Shown: positions 18,704 through 27,362 of the stretch, piece after piece
Position numbering within the stretch: the stretch's first letter is position 1
Layout: every line of letters begins with the position of its first letter
From: Candidatus Gastranaerophilales bacterium
GTDB taxonomy: Bacteria > Cyanobacteriota > Vampirovibrionia > Gastranaerophilales > Gastranaerophilaceae
DNA length: 64,000 nt
Reading direction: 5' to 3'
Assembly: GCA_944325945.1 (NCBI GenBank)
Contig: CALVBW010000008.1
Coordinates: 1 to 64,000 of the forward strand
Program-made: the position numbers and the translations under genes
Notes under the pieces: model-generated
What the model was told of the DNA's origin: nothing
Databases searched by the model: none
Seen by the model: only the letters and a program-made list of their open reading frames with translations

Positions 18704-19636
18704 ATGAAAGAGTTTAAATTTGACAAGATAAAAGAGTTAAAATACGGTGAAAATCCTCATCAGGGTGCATGTCTTTATTCATGTGAGGAGATGGCGGATT
18801 ATGAAGTTCTTTTTGGCAAAGAATTAAGTTACGATAATATTTTAAATCTGTATGAATTGACAAGAATTTTAAGTGAATTTTTCGATGTTAATGCGGTTGC
18901 AATAATGAAACACGCGTCATGCTGCGGAGTCGCTCTGGGCAGAACTATTGAAGAAGCTTATAATAAAGCATTTGACTGTGATCCTGTGAGTGCATTTTAC
19001 GGTTCAATAGGTTTTTCACAGCCTGTTGACTATGAAACAGCAAAACATGTTAATTCTATGGGCGTAAAAGTTATTATAGCACCGGATTTTCATCCGAAAG
19101 CTGTCAGGTTAATGCATGAAAACTCCGGTCTAAAGCTGGTAAAATTGAATACCCCGTTGCAGAATTTGCGTAATATGTGTATGGAAGAAATAAAGATTAC
19201 GCCGTTCGGGGTTTTAATTCAGGAAAAAAACAATAGTGACCTTAATAAGGATTTGTTTAAGGTTGTTACAAAAACAAAACCTACAACAGAGCATATAGAA
19301 GATGCAATTTTTGCATGGAAGGTAATAAAACATACAAGTACGGATTCAGCTCTGGTAGCAAAAGATTTTGCAACGCTCGGAATAGCTAAAAATGAAACGA
19401 ATTCTGCCGCTGCAATTGAATCTGCTTTAAAAATAGCCTGTGACGGCTCAAAAGATGCAGTAATTGCAACCGACGGAATTATATATTCTCAGGACGCTAT
19501 TTATGCGGCTGTACAGGGCAGAGTAGGCTTAATTATACAGCCGGGCGGATCTCATAAGGATAAAGATATAATTGATCTTGCTGATCGTTACGGCGTTGCA
19601 ATGATTATGACAGGAATAAGAAATCATAAATACTAA
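18704..19636 (+). CDS. Stand-alone AICAR transformylase domain (PurH C-terminal part)
   Basis: In bifunctional PurH, this domain transfers a formyl group from 10-formyl-THF to AICAR in purine synthesis. Here only that domain is present: 310 residues beginning at YGENPHQ, with the catalytic Lys-His pair in MKHASCCGVALG (family consensus KHxNPCG, so the NPC is changed to SCC) and a C-terminal IQPGGSHKDKD with DRYGVAMIMTG. The IMP cyclohydrolase half is absent and its DNA is not upstream. ATG 18704 is preferred over TTG 18692 because GAGGG lies between them. The dCMP deaminase-like gene follows after eight bases. Confidence 0.8.
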   Translation: MKEFKFDKIKELKYGENPHQGACLYSCEEMADYEVLFGKELSYDNILNLYELTRILSEFFDVNAVAIMKHASCCGVALGRTIEEAYNKAFDCDPVSAFYGSIGFSQPVDYETAKHVNSMGVKVIIAPDFHPKAVRLMHENSGLKLVKLNTPLQNLRNMCMEEIKITPFGVLIQEKNNSDLNKDLFKVVTKTKPTTEHIEDAIFAWKVIKHTSTDSALVAKDFATLGIAKNETNSAAAIESALKIACDGSKDAVIATDGIIYSQDAIYAAVQGRVGLIIQPGGSHKDKDIIDLADRYGVAMIMTGIRNHKY

Positions 19637-19644
19637 GGTGAATT

Positions 19645-20091
19645 ATGGAAATAAAAGCGTGGGATGATTATTTTTTAGATTTGGCAAAAACATGCGCCAG
19701 CAGATCAAACTGTATAAGAGCGCAGGTCGGAGCGGTTATAGTAGGTGAAGATAAAAAAATTAAAGCCACAGGCTACAACGGTACCCCTTCCAAAGTAGAA
19801 TCCTGTTACGAACGCGGGGAATGCTATAGAATTAAGAATAACATTGAATCCGGCACGAGATATGAAACCTGCCGTTCAATCCATGCGGAACAAAATGCCA
19901 TAATTCAGGCGGGACAAGACCGATGCAAAGACGCCACAATGTATATCTGGGGGCATAATTTTATTTGTATTTTGTGCAAAAGATTTATTGTTCAGTCAGG
20001 TATAAAGAATTGTGTTTTGAAAAAGGACGAAAATTCACCTATAGTAAGAGTTTCAGTCGAAGATATAAGACGTGAATTAAATGCGCAATAA
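19645..20091 (+). CDS. dCMP deaminase-like (ComEB type) zinc deaminase
   Basis: 148 residues of the cytidine/deoxycytidylate deaminase fold. The zinc and proton-shuttle motif HAE is at 80-82 (SIHAEQNAI), and the second zinc pair is C108-x2-C111 in FICILCKRF. The usual proline before the first cysteine (PCxxC) is missing. The N-terminal insert with CxxxxxxC (SCYERGEC) matches dCMP deaminases, which have an extra zinc site. Product dUMP would feed thymidylate synthesis. It is likely co-transcribed with the preceding gene. Confidence 0.8.
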   Translation: MEIKAWDDYFLDLAKTCASRSNCIRAQVGAVIVGEDKKIKATGYNGTPSKVESCYERGECYRIKNNIESGTRYETCRSIHAEQNAIIQAGQDRCKDATMYIWGHNFICILCKRFIVQSGIKNCVLKKDENSPIVRVSVEDIRRELNAQ

Positions 20092-20102
20092 GGAGGAAAG
20101 CC

Positions 20103-21061
20103 ATGAGAAATAAAGAGTTTAAAAATTTCGGGGGGGGGCGACTCTCCTAGATATACAGGATAAGGGTTTTGGTGGTATTGGTTGTGTAAAGATACTAAGA
20201 TACTATGATACTAAGGCAGTAAGAAGTAACATTCGTAATAGTAATGTAGCCCAACATAGTTATGTTCAGGATGACAAAAAACCTCGCTTCACTCACGTTA
20301 AAAAAGCCGCCTTCACACTCGCCGAAGTTCTTATAACCCTCGGCATCATCGGTATAGTGGCAGCAATGACAATACCGACACTTGTAAGCAAGATACAGGA
20401 AGCCCATTTTCATGCCAAATGGAAAGAGTGTTATGCAATATTGAATAATGCATTAAAAATGACTGTTGCGGATAATTTTGGTATGATAGTTTCTCCCGGA
20501 GTAACTGACAGCGGCGGAGAACAGGCTTTTAAAAAGGAATTTATTGATGCTATGTTGTCGCATCTCAGTGTTATTGACACATGCAGCAATTGTGCCAATA
20601 ATAATACCAATCCGTATAGTGACAAATTTTGCAATCGAAATAATAATACTGATTGGTCTGCCTTGAGTGGAATTGTTGACTCGGGTTACAAATCATTAAC
20701 CGGAGTCAAACTTAACTCTTATGCTTTTTGTCAAAAGGCTGCATTACTTAAAAACGGAGCTTCGGTATATTTTGGTGGCAGTGCAAGCGGTCTTGTTATT
20801 CTGGTTGATGTAAACAATTTTAGAGGTGAGCCTAATATCGTGGGTAAAGATGTTTATGCCATAAATTTGCAGGATAACGCGTACACAGGACGTTACAGAG
20901 TTGAAGAATTGTATTTCAAACCTTTTGGTGCGGAAGGAACTAAAACAGCAACCGCCGGCTATCAAGGTTGTGATGAAAACATTGGTCGTGCCGAGGTGAG
21001 CACAACTTTATATGTAGTTCCGGGTGCCGGATGCAGTTACAAATATTTGTACGAAAAATAA
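20103..21061 (+). CDS. Type IV pilin-like protein, out of frame at a G9 tract (phase-OFF as read)
   Basis: GGAGGAAAG precedes ATG 20103, which reads MRNKEFKNFGGG and then stops at 20148-20150 because of the G run at 20130-20138. The frame downstream of the run is open from 20139 to 21061 and encodes, in order, a leader similar to that of 47784 (GFGGIGCVKILRYYDTK), the prepilin motif KKAAFTLAEVLITLGIIG and a pilin-like body with cysteines (CSNCANNN, ending GCSYKYLYEK). One extra G (or two fewer) joins them into 319 codons. The only start inside the second frame, GTG 20357, falls within the transmembrane helix and is not credible. A sequencing error in the homopolymer is the main alternative. 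Confidence 0.75.
20130..20138 (+). repeat. Homopolymeric G9 tract in a pilin leader
   Basis: Nine consecutive G at codons 10-12 of the 20103 frame. The same position in the 47784 gene also has nine G, but the preceding bases differ, so that gene is in frame and this one is not. G runs of this length are rare in AT-rich DNA and are known slippage sites. Confidence 0.9.
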
Positions 21062-21232
21062 GTTTTATAAGATATTTGTTTTTGCCTTACAATACATGAC
21101 TTTTTAGTAAAAATCATTAAATATTTTGTATGAAATCCGCTGATTTTTCTACATAAAACGGATGATTTATCAATGGTAAGTTAAACATATTTGTAAAATT
21201 TACGATAGAATATAGAAAGAAAGGCAGGGCAA

Positions 21233-21574
21233 ATGTATAACAGTTTTTATCCTAATTACGACTTGGCAGGGAGAATACAGCATACAAAACTTGATACCGG
21301 TTTGAACGGTATGCCGCCTGCCAGAATGAACAGAGTTGAATCAGCAGGATCACCTGATTTCAAACAGGTTATGTCAGGATTGATAGAAAATTTCAACGCT
21401 GAACTTAATGCGCCTGATAATTTGTTGAAAGATGCAATGTCAGGAAACGGTAATGTTGATATTCATGACGTTATGACCGCAATGGCAAAATCCGAAATCA
21501 GCGTAAACGTTGCAACACAATTGGTCGGAAAAGTCATTCAGGCGTATGACAAAGTTATGCAGATTCAGGTGTAA
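21233..21574 (+). CDS. fliE: Flagellar-type basal-body protein FliE
   Basis: FliE links the MS ring to the rod in flagella. The 113 residues end in the diagnostic FliE pattern: DIHDVMTAMAKSEISVNVA, then a helix ending AYDKVMQIQV. The N-terminal 60 residues are polar and not conserved. AAAGGCAGG precedes the ATG. It opens a tight five-gene run (fliE, fliF, unknown, fliH, flhA) with gaps of 3-25 bases or a one-base overlap. Confidence 0.85.
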   Translation: MYNSFYPNYDLAGRIQHTKLDTGLNGMPPARMNRVESAGSPDFKQVMSGLIENFNAELNAPDNLLKDAMSGNGNVDIHDVMTAMAKSEISVNVATQLVGKVIQAYDKVMQIQV

Positions 21575-21599
21575 AATATAATTAATTAGTGGGACGGAA

Positions 21600-23243
21600 A
21601 TGGACTTTCAAAAACTTCTTCAAAACAAACCTTTATTATACGGGATTATAGGCGGTGTGGTACTGCTTCTGGCTTTGTTTGTAACAGTCGGGATAGTTAA
21701 TTCTTCAAAGTCAGGCAACGGCGCCGCAAGGGTTGTGAGCGAAAAAGTTATAAAAGAAGAATTAGATCTTTTAACAACCGATAATTTAGGAAAAGCAATA
21801 GAAATTCAGGCGCTTTTGGCAAGAGAAGGCATTAACGCCAGCCGTAAGCTTGACGGTACTAAATCCACAATTTTCCTTAAAGAATATACCCAGAGTCAAA
21901 AAGATGCCGCACTTTTAGCGATTGTTAAAAGCGGTCTTATGGATCAAAACGTTGGTCTGGAAATTTTTGACAAAGGTGATTTTACGTCAACAAAAGAGGA
22001 TAAAAGAATTCGTCTTGCAAGAGCGATTAACGGAGAACTTGCAAGATTAATCCGTAAAATTCCTCCGATTGAAAATGCGTCTGTATTTATTTCAATTCCC
22101 GAGCAGACAATGTTTACATCAATGCAAAAACCTGTGACTGCAACCGTTCAGATTACAATTCCGGCAGGAGATAAACTTGATCAGTTAAAAGTCAAAGCAA
22201 TTACAAACCTTTTACTCGGCAGCGTAACCGGTTTGACGGCAGAAAATGTCGCAATTACAGATACAAACGGTAATGTATATTCAAGTATAATTGATGCAGA
22301 AGATGAACTGCTTGAAAGATTGCAGGAAAATGATAAATACATGCAGCAAAAAGTCGCAACTCAATTGGACAGACTTATCGGCAAAGGTAATTATGTTGTG
22401 ACGGTCAGCACGTTTTTAAGACAGGCACCGGTTGAAAGATATACAATAGAATACGATCCGACAAGAAAAACAGCTGTTACCGAACAAAATTTCACGGAAG
22501 GTCTAGGCGATCAAACTCAGGATTCAAACAGCAACGTGAGCGCGGTTAGTGTATATCTGCCCAACGGTCTGCAGCAGGGCGGGTCAGATTCTTCTCAAAA
22601 CAGAAGTTACTCAAGATCCGCTACGGAAACCCAGTACGGTGTTACAAAAACTCAGACAAACGAATATATAAAACCGGGCGTCGTGGAAGAAATTTCAGTT
22701 GCCGTAACACTTGAGAAATCAGCAATTCCGTCAAATACAACACTTGAAGAATTAAAAGAATTGATAGCGCATGCGGCAAGTCCGAAAGTTGATCCGGAAA
22801 ATGTATCAATAGCATTTTCAGATTCAACTGATCCGTATCTTGCATCAGACAGACCTGTCAATCTGCCGAAGCCGGATGAGACAGGCAACCCGTGGTGGCT
22901 TGCAATTGCTCTCAGCGGCGCAGGTTTGTTGATATTATTCAAAGTTGTTTCTGATAAAGTACGTCAGGTTCAGGAAGCAAATAAACGTGAAGTAGAGCAA
23001 TTAAGACAAAAAACAGCCGAGCAGGAAAAACAGTTAAGCGATATCAATAACCGTGCGGCACAATTGACGGCAAGACAATCAGAACTCGCACAAAATCTTC
23101 TTGAACAGCAGCAAAGAGAATATATTCCGCAGCAGGATGAAGGGCAATTGCTGGAACAGCTTGCTAATGTTTCCGCTGAAATGTCAGATGCTGATGACGA
23201 AGAAGCTGCAGAAAAAATTAAAAGCTGGATAGAACAAGGATAA
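21600..23243 (+). CDS. fliF: Flagellar-type MS-ring protein FliF
   Basis: FliF forms the inner-membrane ring that houses the export gate. The 547 residues have an N-terminal membrane segment (about 12-33, LLYGIIGGVVLLLALFV) and a YscJ/FliF ring domain (about 45-215) with LDLLTTDNLGKAIEIQALL and IRLARAINGELARLIRKI. A FliF-type C-terminal region with a Ser/Gln-rich insertion follows, then a second membrane segment near residue 428-445 (WWLAIALSGAGLLILFK) and a long cytoplasmic coiled-coil tail. The C-terminus resembles FliF tails that recruit FliG, although the next gene is not a clear FliG. Confidence 0.88.
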   Translation: MDFQKLLQNKPLLYGIIGGVVLLLALFVTVGIVNSSKSGNGAARVVSEKVIKEELDLLTTDNLGKAIEIQALLAREGINASRKLDGTKSTIFLKEYTQSQKDAALLAIVKSGLMDQNVGLEIFDKGDFTSTKEDKRIRLARAINGELARLIRKIPPIENASVFISIPEQTMFTSMQKPVTATVQITIPAGDKLDQLKVKAITNLLLGSVTGLTAENVAITDTNGNVYSSIIDAEDELLERLQENDKYMQQKVATQLDRLIGKGNYVVTVSTFLRQAPVERYTIEYDPTRKTAVTEQNFTEGLGDQTQDSNSNVSAVSVYLPNGLQQGGSDSSQNRSYSRSATETQYGVTKTQTNEYIKPGVVEEISVAVTLEKSAIPSNTTLEELKELIAHAASPKVDPENVSIAFSDSTDPYLASDRPVNLPKPDETGNPWWLAIALSGAGLLILFKVVSDKVRQVQEANKREVEQLRQKTAEQEKQLSDINNRAAQLTARQSELAQNLLEQQQREYIPQQDEGQLLEQLANVSAEMSDADDEEAAEKIKSWIEQG

Positions 23244-23246
23244 TCT

Positions 23247-24239
23247 ATGGCAATACAGGGGTTTAATTATCAGGAATTTGCACAAAATTTAACACAACAG
23301 GCAGTTGAGCTTGTGCCAAAGGATTTTACGGATCCTGAGAAGCAATATGTTGTGAATACACTCCTGAATTTTTCTGCTCTTGCCGGTGAAGCTTTATACA
23401 ACGATACCGAATCAAATTTTAACGCCGATCAGGCAATGATGATTACGCAAATTATTGCCGAATGGGCATTTCATAAATCGGTTGACCTTATAAGATCCAA
23501 ACTCCCTCAGGAGTTCTGGGATCCTATTATGCAAAAAATTGCGTTTACAATTTTTGAGATTGCAAAACAAACTTTTAAGCAAGGCATGCCGCAAGATCAA
23601 ATTTTACAGTTGATTGAACATCATGTTAAGAAAACTTATCTTGGAGCGATTGCAGAACTTAAAGATAAGGGTTTTATAGATCAGGCATTGATGGAGCAGG
23701 CTTCAAAACAGTCAAATATTGACAATATGATGCAGCAAATGAATGAAGAAGAGGCAGCGGCAGAACAGCAGCCTGAACAAGTTAAGGGAGCGCCTCAGCC
23801 TCAGGCACCTGCCGAGGTTCAAGGCGGTTCAAGTCCTAAGATTATGAAGCTTGCAACAGTTGCTCTGCTTTTCCAAAAAATGAAGCAGGAAAAAGTCCAG
23901 ACGATTTTAAATAAATTCAATCCGGAAGACGCCCAGACTATTATTAAATATATGGGAATGCCCGATTTGGAAAGCCGCGTGAGCGTCGGTACAACTTTGA
24001 AATGTTTGAATGAAATCCGTACAAATTTACCAAAACCTCAGGAATTAAGTCCGGGTAAAATTGTCTTAAAATTACAAAAAGTTACAGAAGGGATAGAACG
24101 TAAACAATTGGAACAGATGTTAAAACCTGAGAGAATGAAGGTAAAACGCCTTGTTTTCAATGCATTAGAGGGTGAATTTTATGAAGTTGCGCCAAAAGTT
24201 GCTAACATTATTGCCACCCATATACAAGATAGTGTATAA
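23247..24239 (+). CDS. Protein in the fliG position, at most a partial FliG
   Basis: 330 residues, starting three bases after fliF. The order fliF-X-fliH is that of fliG. Residues about 200-265 (MKLATVALLFQKMKQEKVQT, PEDAQTIIKYM) resemble the FliG N-terminal domain that binds FliF. I cannot find the FliG middle-domain EHPQ motif or the charged torque helix of the C-terminal domain. Residues 1-150 are an unrelated helical domain, and 165-195 are Glu/Gln/Pro-rich linker. It may be a ring adaptor that replaces FliG in a non-rotating machine, or a highly diverged FliG. Confidence 0.6.
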   Translation: MAIQGFNYQEFAQNLTQQAVELVPKDFTDPEKQYVVNTLLNFSALAGEALYNDTESNFNADQAMMITQIIAEWAFHKSVDLIRSKLPQEFWDPIMQKIAFTIFEIAKQTFKQGMPQDQILQLIEHHVKKTYLGAIAELKDKGFIDQALMEQASKQSNIDNMMQQMNEEEAAAEQQPEQVKGAPQPQAPAEVQGGSSPKIMKLATVALLFQKMKQEKVQTILNKFNPEDAQTIIKYMGMPDLESRVSVGTTLKCLNEIRTNLPKPQELSPGKIVLKLQKVTEGIERKQLEQMLKPERMKVKRLVFNALEGEFYEVAPKVANIIATHIQDSV

Positions 24240-24251
24240 TATTATTAAATC

Positions 24252-24938
24252 ATGATTATTAAAAAGAAAAAAATTCAACCGGAGGAGTCAAAGGAAACTG
24301 CTCAGGAAGTTTCTGAACAGGTCGATGAGGAGGTTATCGACTTATTTAACCTTGACAACATTGATTTCAAACAGAGAAATGAACGTCGTCGAGGGGATAG
24401 GCGCAGAGGCTTCCGCCGAATTGACGACAGAAATTTAATTTCCCGTGCGCGAGAAGAGGCAGATGCAATCCGTGAGGCTGCGGCAAAAGAAGGTTATCAG
24501 GCCGGATTAAGTCAGGCAAAAGATGATATTGCAATTTTGCGTGATTCAATAAGAGAATTTATGAACGCAAAACAGGAAGTTTTCGACAAAATTGCTCCGG
24601 AAATTCTCTCTATAAGTATTGATATTGCAAAAAAAATTATTAAAAAAGAGATAACGCAAGCTCCTGAACTTCTGCTTGCAAGTGTAAATGAAATTCTCAA
24701 AGGTTTATCCAAAGAGGAAACCAAAATTACGCTGCATGCAAATCCTGCACAGGTAAGTATGTTAAAAAGTGAAGTTCCGCCAATCGCTGAACAGCTGGGG
24801 TTGGAGGCAAAAATTATGGTTATACCGGATGACTCCGTTATGGAAGGAGGATGTGTGGTTACAACAACAAATGGCGTGGTAGATGCAACAATTGATACTC
24901 AATTGGCAATAATAAGTGAGGCTTTGAAAGAAATTTAA
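24252..24938 (+). CDS. fliH: FliH/SctL-type export stator protein
   Basis: FliH-type proteins regulate and tether the export ATPase. The 228 residues include an acidic start, an Arg-rich patch at about 42-57 (RRRGDRRRGFRR), a central coiled coil with AREEADAIREAAAKEGY (the GxxxG-like region), and the conserved C-terminus PDDSVMEGGCVVTTTNGVVD followed by DTQL. The position between the ring genes and flhA agrees. The ATPase FliI itself is not in this window. The TAA stop overlaps the flhA ATG by one base. Confidence 0.82.
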   Translation: MIIKKKKIQPEESKETAQEVSEQVDEEVIDLFNLDNIDFKQRNERRRGDRRRGFRRIDDRNLISRAREEADAIREAAAKEGYQAGLSQAKDDIAILRDSIREFMNAKQEVFDKIAPEILSISIDIAKKIIKKEITQAPELLLASVNEILKGLSKEETKITLHANPAQVSMLKSEVPPIAEQLGLEAKIMVIPDDSVMEGGCVVTTTNGVVDATIDTQLAIISEALKEI

Positions 24939-27031
24939 TGGCACAGGCTAATTCAGGAAGTAATCCCATAAGTGAAATTTTCTTGGCAATTTTTGTATTG
25001 ACATTGCTGTTAATTTTGCTGGTTGAGATGCCGACTTGGGTTATTAATTTTTCCATAAGCTTGAATATTGCGCTTGGAATTGTGTTGTTGATGATAGCTT
25101 TATACGTGCAAAAGACGCTTGAACTGGCGGCATTTCCGTCAATTATTTTGCTGGGTACGATGTTTCGTCTTGTATTATCAATTGCATCAACGAGGTTAAT
25201 TCTTGCAAAAGGCGAAGCGGGCGAAGTAATTCACGCGTTCGGAACGTTCGTAACCGGCGGCAATATGGTTGTCGGCGGCGTAATCTTCTTGATTATTACG
25301 GTTGTACAGTTTATGGTAATCACAAAAGGTGCTGAACGTATTGCGGAAGTTGCGGCGAGGTTCGCATTGGACGCTATGCCCGGTAAACAGATGACGATTG
25401 ACGCGGATTTTAACGCGGGCTTGATTTCACCGGAAGAAGCGACAAAAAAACGTGAAGATTTGCAGAGAGAATCAAACCTTTTCGGTTCCATGGACGGTGC
25501 CATGAAGTTTGTAAAAGGTGATACTATTGCGGGTATTATTATTGTAATCATAAACATTGTGGGCGGCTTGTGCGTCGGATGTTTGATGAACCAGATGCCG
25601 ATTGCGGATGCGGTTGCAAAATATACTGTATTAACAATCGGTGACGGTCTGGCATCACAGGTTCCGTCACTTTTGATGTCAATTGCAGCCGGTGTATTTA
25701 TGACACGATCATCAGCCGCAAGCTCTTCATTAGGTGCTGATGTTGCGGGTGAAATTTTAAGTAAACCGTATTCACTGTTTTTTGCGTCAGGATTTTTGAT
25801 GTTATTGGCGGTCACAGGACCTATTACGGGCTTGCCGTGGTTTCCGTTTTTGATGTTTTCCGTCGGATTGGGAATTGCAGGTTTCTCCGTATTAATTAAC
25901 GCTGATGTTCAATCACAATTGGGTCAGTTGGAAAATGTCCGCCAGAACATGCAGGATCTGGTTAATCCGAACAGAATGTATGAACGGTTAGGGGTTGACG
26001 TATTAAGCTTGCAGGTAGGGTCAAACCTGCTTGTAATTGCAGACCCTGATCAGGAAGGTCAGCTGCTTGCAAAAATTGCTGCTTTGCGTCAGAGAGTTAC
26101 GGATGAATTGGGATATATTATTCCGAACATAAGGATTATGGATTCATCTGCATTGGATGCAAATGAATATATGATTTCAATCCGCGGAAATACTGTTGCA
26201 ACCGGGTATGTATATCCGGGAAGATTAATGGTAATTGCGGATCAGTGGGATGCAATGAGAAAAGAAGTTCCTGACGACGCGATTATCGGTATTGATCCTA
26301 CATATCAAACTCAAGCCTACTGGATTACAGCGGAAGATGCAAAATCAGCAAGATCCGTTACGGCTGTTGATTCAACCGATGTTATTGTTACACACCTTCA
26401 GGAATGCGTCAGAAAGCATGTTGACGATGTTATGACCAAAACCGATGTCCTCAAGCTTATGGAGCTTGTCAGATCTCAAGACCCGACACTTGTCAATGAC
26501 CTTGTACCGACAATTATTTCAACGAGCGACCTGCGGAAAATTTTTGTCAACTTAATCCGTGAAAAAGTTTCAATAAAAGATATTATATTTGTGTTTGAAA
26601 GACTTTGTGATTATGCAAGATTTTCAAAAGAGCCGGATATTTTGTCTGAACGTTTAAGAGCGGCTCTGGGACGTCAGATTTGTCTTTCCAATGTTCAGGA
26701 GGACAGAGTGCTTTATGCTTTGACACTGTCTCCCGAATGGGAAAAAATTCTTGATGACAGCTGTCAAAGAACAGAGTTAGGCACAATGTTTCTGCTGAAT
26801 CCTATGCAGGTGCAGGAATTAATTGAAACAACCGCAACCACATTGATGCGGGCGCACCAGACTTGCGGCAAACAGCCTGTAATATTGTGTTCCCCGAGAA
26901 TAAGACTTCCGCTTTATCAGCTGCTTGAACGCCATATCCCGACAATTGTCGTAATTTCTTATTCCGAATTGATTACGGATATCAAAGTTGAAGCTATTGA
27001 TACTATTGGCGAAGCATATGCTATGGAATAG
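24938..27031 (+). CDS. flhA: Flagellar/type III export gate protein FlhA
   Basis: FlhA is the large inner-membrane component of the type III export gate. The 697 residues have eight hydrophobic segments in the first 330 or so residues and the FHIPEP signature (SNLFGSMDGAMKFVKGDTIA). A cytosolic four-subdomain half follows, with the family landmarks DSTDVIVTHLQECV, DLVPTIISTSDLRKIFVNLI and EKVSIKDIIFVFE. FlhA and its injectisome homologue SctV share these features. The sequence looks nearer to FlhA, and the partners FliE, FliF and FliH are also flagellar-type. No filament, hook or chemotaxis gene is in the window. Confidence 0.93.
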   Translation: MAQANSGSNPISEIFLAIFVLTLLLILLVEMPTWVINFSISLNIALGIVLLMIALYVQKTLELAAFPSIILLGTMFRLVLSIASTRLILAKGEAGEVIHAFGTFVTGGNMVVGGVIFLIITVVQFMVITKGAERIAEVAARFALDAMPGKQMTIDADFNAGLISPEEATKKREDLQRESNLFGSMDGAMKFVKGDTIAGIIIVIINIVGGLCVGCLMNQMPIADAVAKYTVLTIGDGLASQVPSLLMSIAAGVFMTRSSAASSSLGADVAGEILSKPYSLFFASGFLMLLAVTGPITGLPWFPFLMFSVGLGIAGFSVLINADVQSQLGQLENVRQNMQDLVNPNRMYERLGVDVLSLQVGSNLLVIADPDQEGQLLAKIAALRQRVTDELGYIIPNIRIMDSSALDANEYMISIRGNTVATGYVYPGRLMVIADQWDAMRKEVPDDAIIGIDPTYQTQAYWITAEDAKSARSVTAVDSTDVIVTHLQECVRKHVDDVMTKTDVLKLMELVRSQDPTLVNDLVPTIISTSDLRKIFVNLIREKVSIKDIIFVFERLCDYARFSKEPDILSERLRAALGRQICLSNVQEDRVLYALTLSPEWEKILDDSCQRTELGTMFLLNPMQVQELIETTATTLMRAHQTCGKQPVILCSPRIRLPLYQLLERHIPTIVVISYSELITDIKVEAIDTIGEAYAME

Positions 27032-27034
27032 AAA

Positions 27035-27244
27035 ATGTTTAAGAAAATTTTCACATTTTTAATAACAATTTATCAGAAAATTTCAAGTCTTACACCTCCG
27101 GTATGCAGGTTTTATCCGACATGTTCAGAGTATATGAAACAGGCAATCCAAAAATACGGTGTAATAAAAGGCGGCTGGCTCGGAATTAAGCGTATTTGCC
27201 GCTGCCATCCCGGAAATCCCGGCGGATATGATCCCGTACCGTAA
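27035..27244 (+). CDS. yidD: Membrane protein insertion efficiency factor YidD
   Basis: YidD is a small peripheral membrane protein associated with YidC-dependent membrane insertion. The 69 residues carry the family core [20 protein letters not shown] and [15 protein letters not shown]. It begins three bases after flhA and so sits on the end of the export operon. It usually neighbours rnpA and yidC, so this location is unusual and may help insert the ring and gate proteins. Confidence 0.93.
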   Translation: MFKKIFTFLITIYQKISSLTPPVCRFYPTCSEYMKQAIQKYGVIKGGWLGIKRICRCHPGNPGGYDPVP

Positions 27245-27277
27245 GTGTTGTCTAAAATTTTACAGTCGGGTTAATCC

Positions 27278-27303
27278 TTAGTGCCTTACTGCCTTAGTAA
27301 CTT
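27278..27303 (+). repeat. Non-coding copy of the pilin-leader repeat
   Basis: Matches 25 of 26 bases of the repeat at 48126-48151 (TTAGTGCCTTACTG...), which there encodes part of a pilin leader (LVPYCLSNL). Here it lies between yidD and prfA, shows no pilin behind it, and precedes the prfA promoter. Confidence 0.7.
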
Positions 27304-27328
27304 TCTGACGACTATCTGTGGCAGCCCT

Positions 27329-27356
27329 TTGAAATATTTTTTGTTCCTGTTATAAT
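27329..27356 (+). promoter_or_regulatory. prfA promoter, leaderless geometry
   Basis: TTGAAA at 27329-27334, 16-base spacer, then TATAAT at 27351-27356 with TGT directly before it. Six bases (TTGAGT-like) separate the box from ATG 27363, so transcription would begin at or next to the start codon and leave no room for a ribosome binding site. Confidence 0.65.
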
Positions 27357-27362
27357 TGAGTT

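Noticed and set aside
20357..21061. Pilin-like gene annotated from GTG 20357
   Set aside because: That start would remove the prepilin motif and most of the membrane helix, which are plainly encoded upstream in the same frame; the frameshifted gene model from 20103 is better.
23247..24239. Plain annotation as FliG
   Set aside because: Position fits, but the diagnostic middle and C-terminal motifs are not visible, so only a partial or diverged relationship is claimed.
25231..25815. 194-residue frame antisense to flhA
   Set aside because: flhA is unmistakable in the opposite strand; the antisense frame has no start signals and is a codon-bias artefact.
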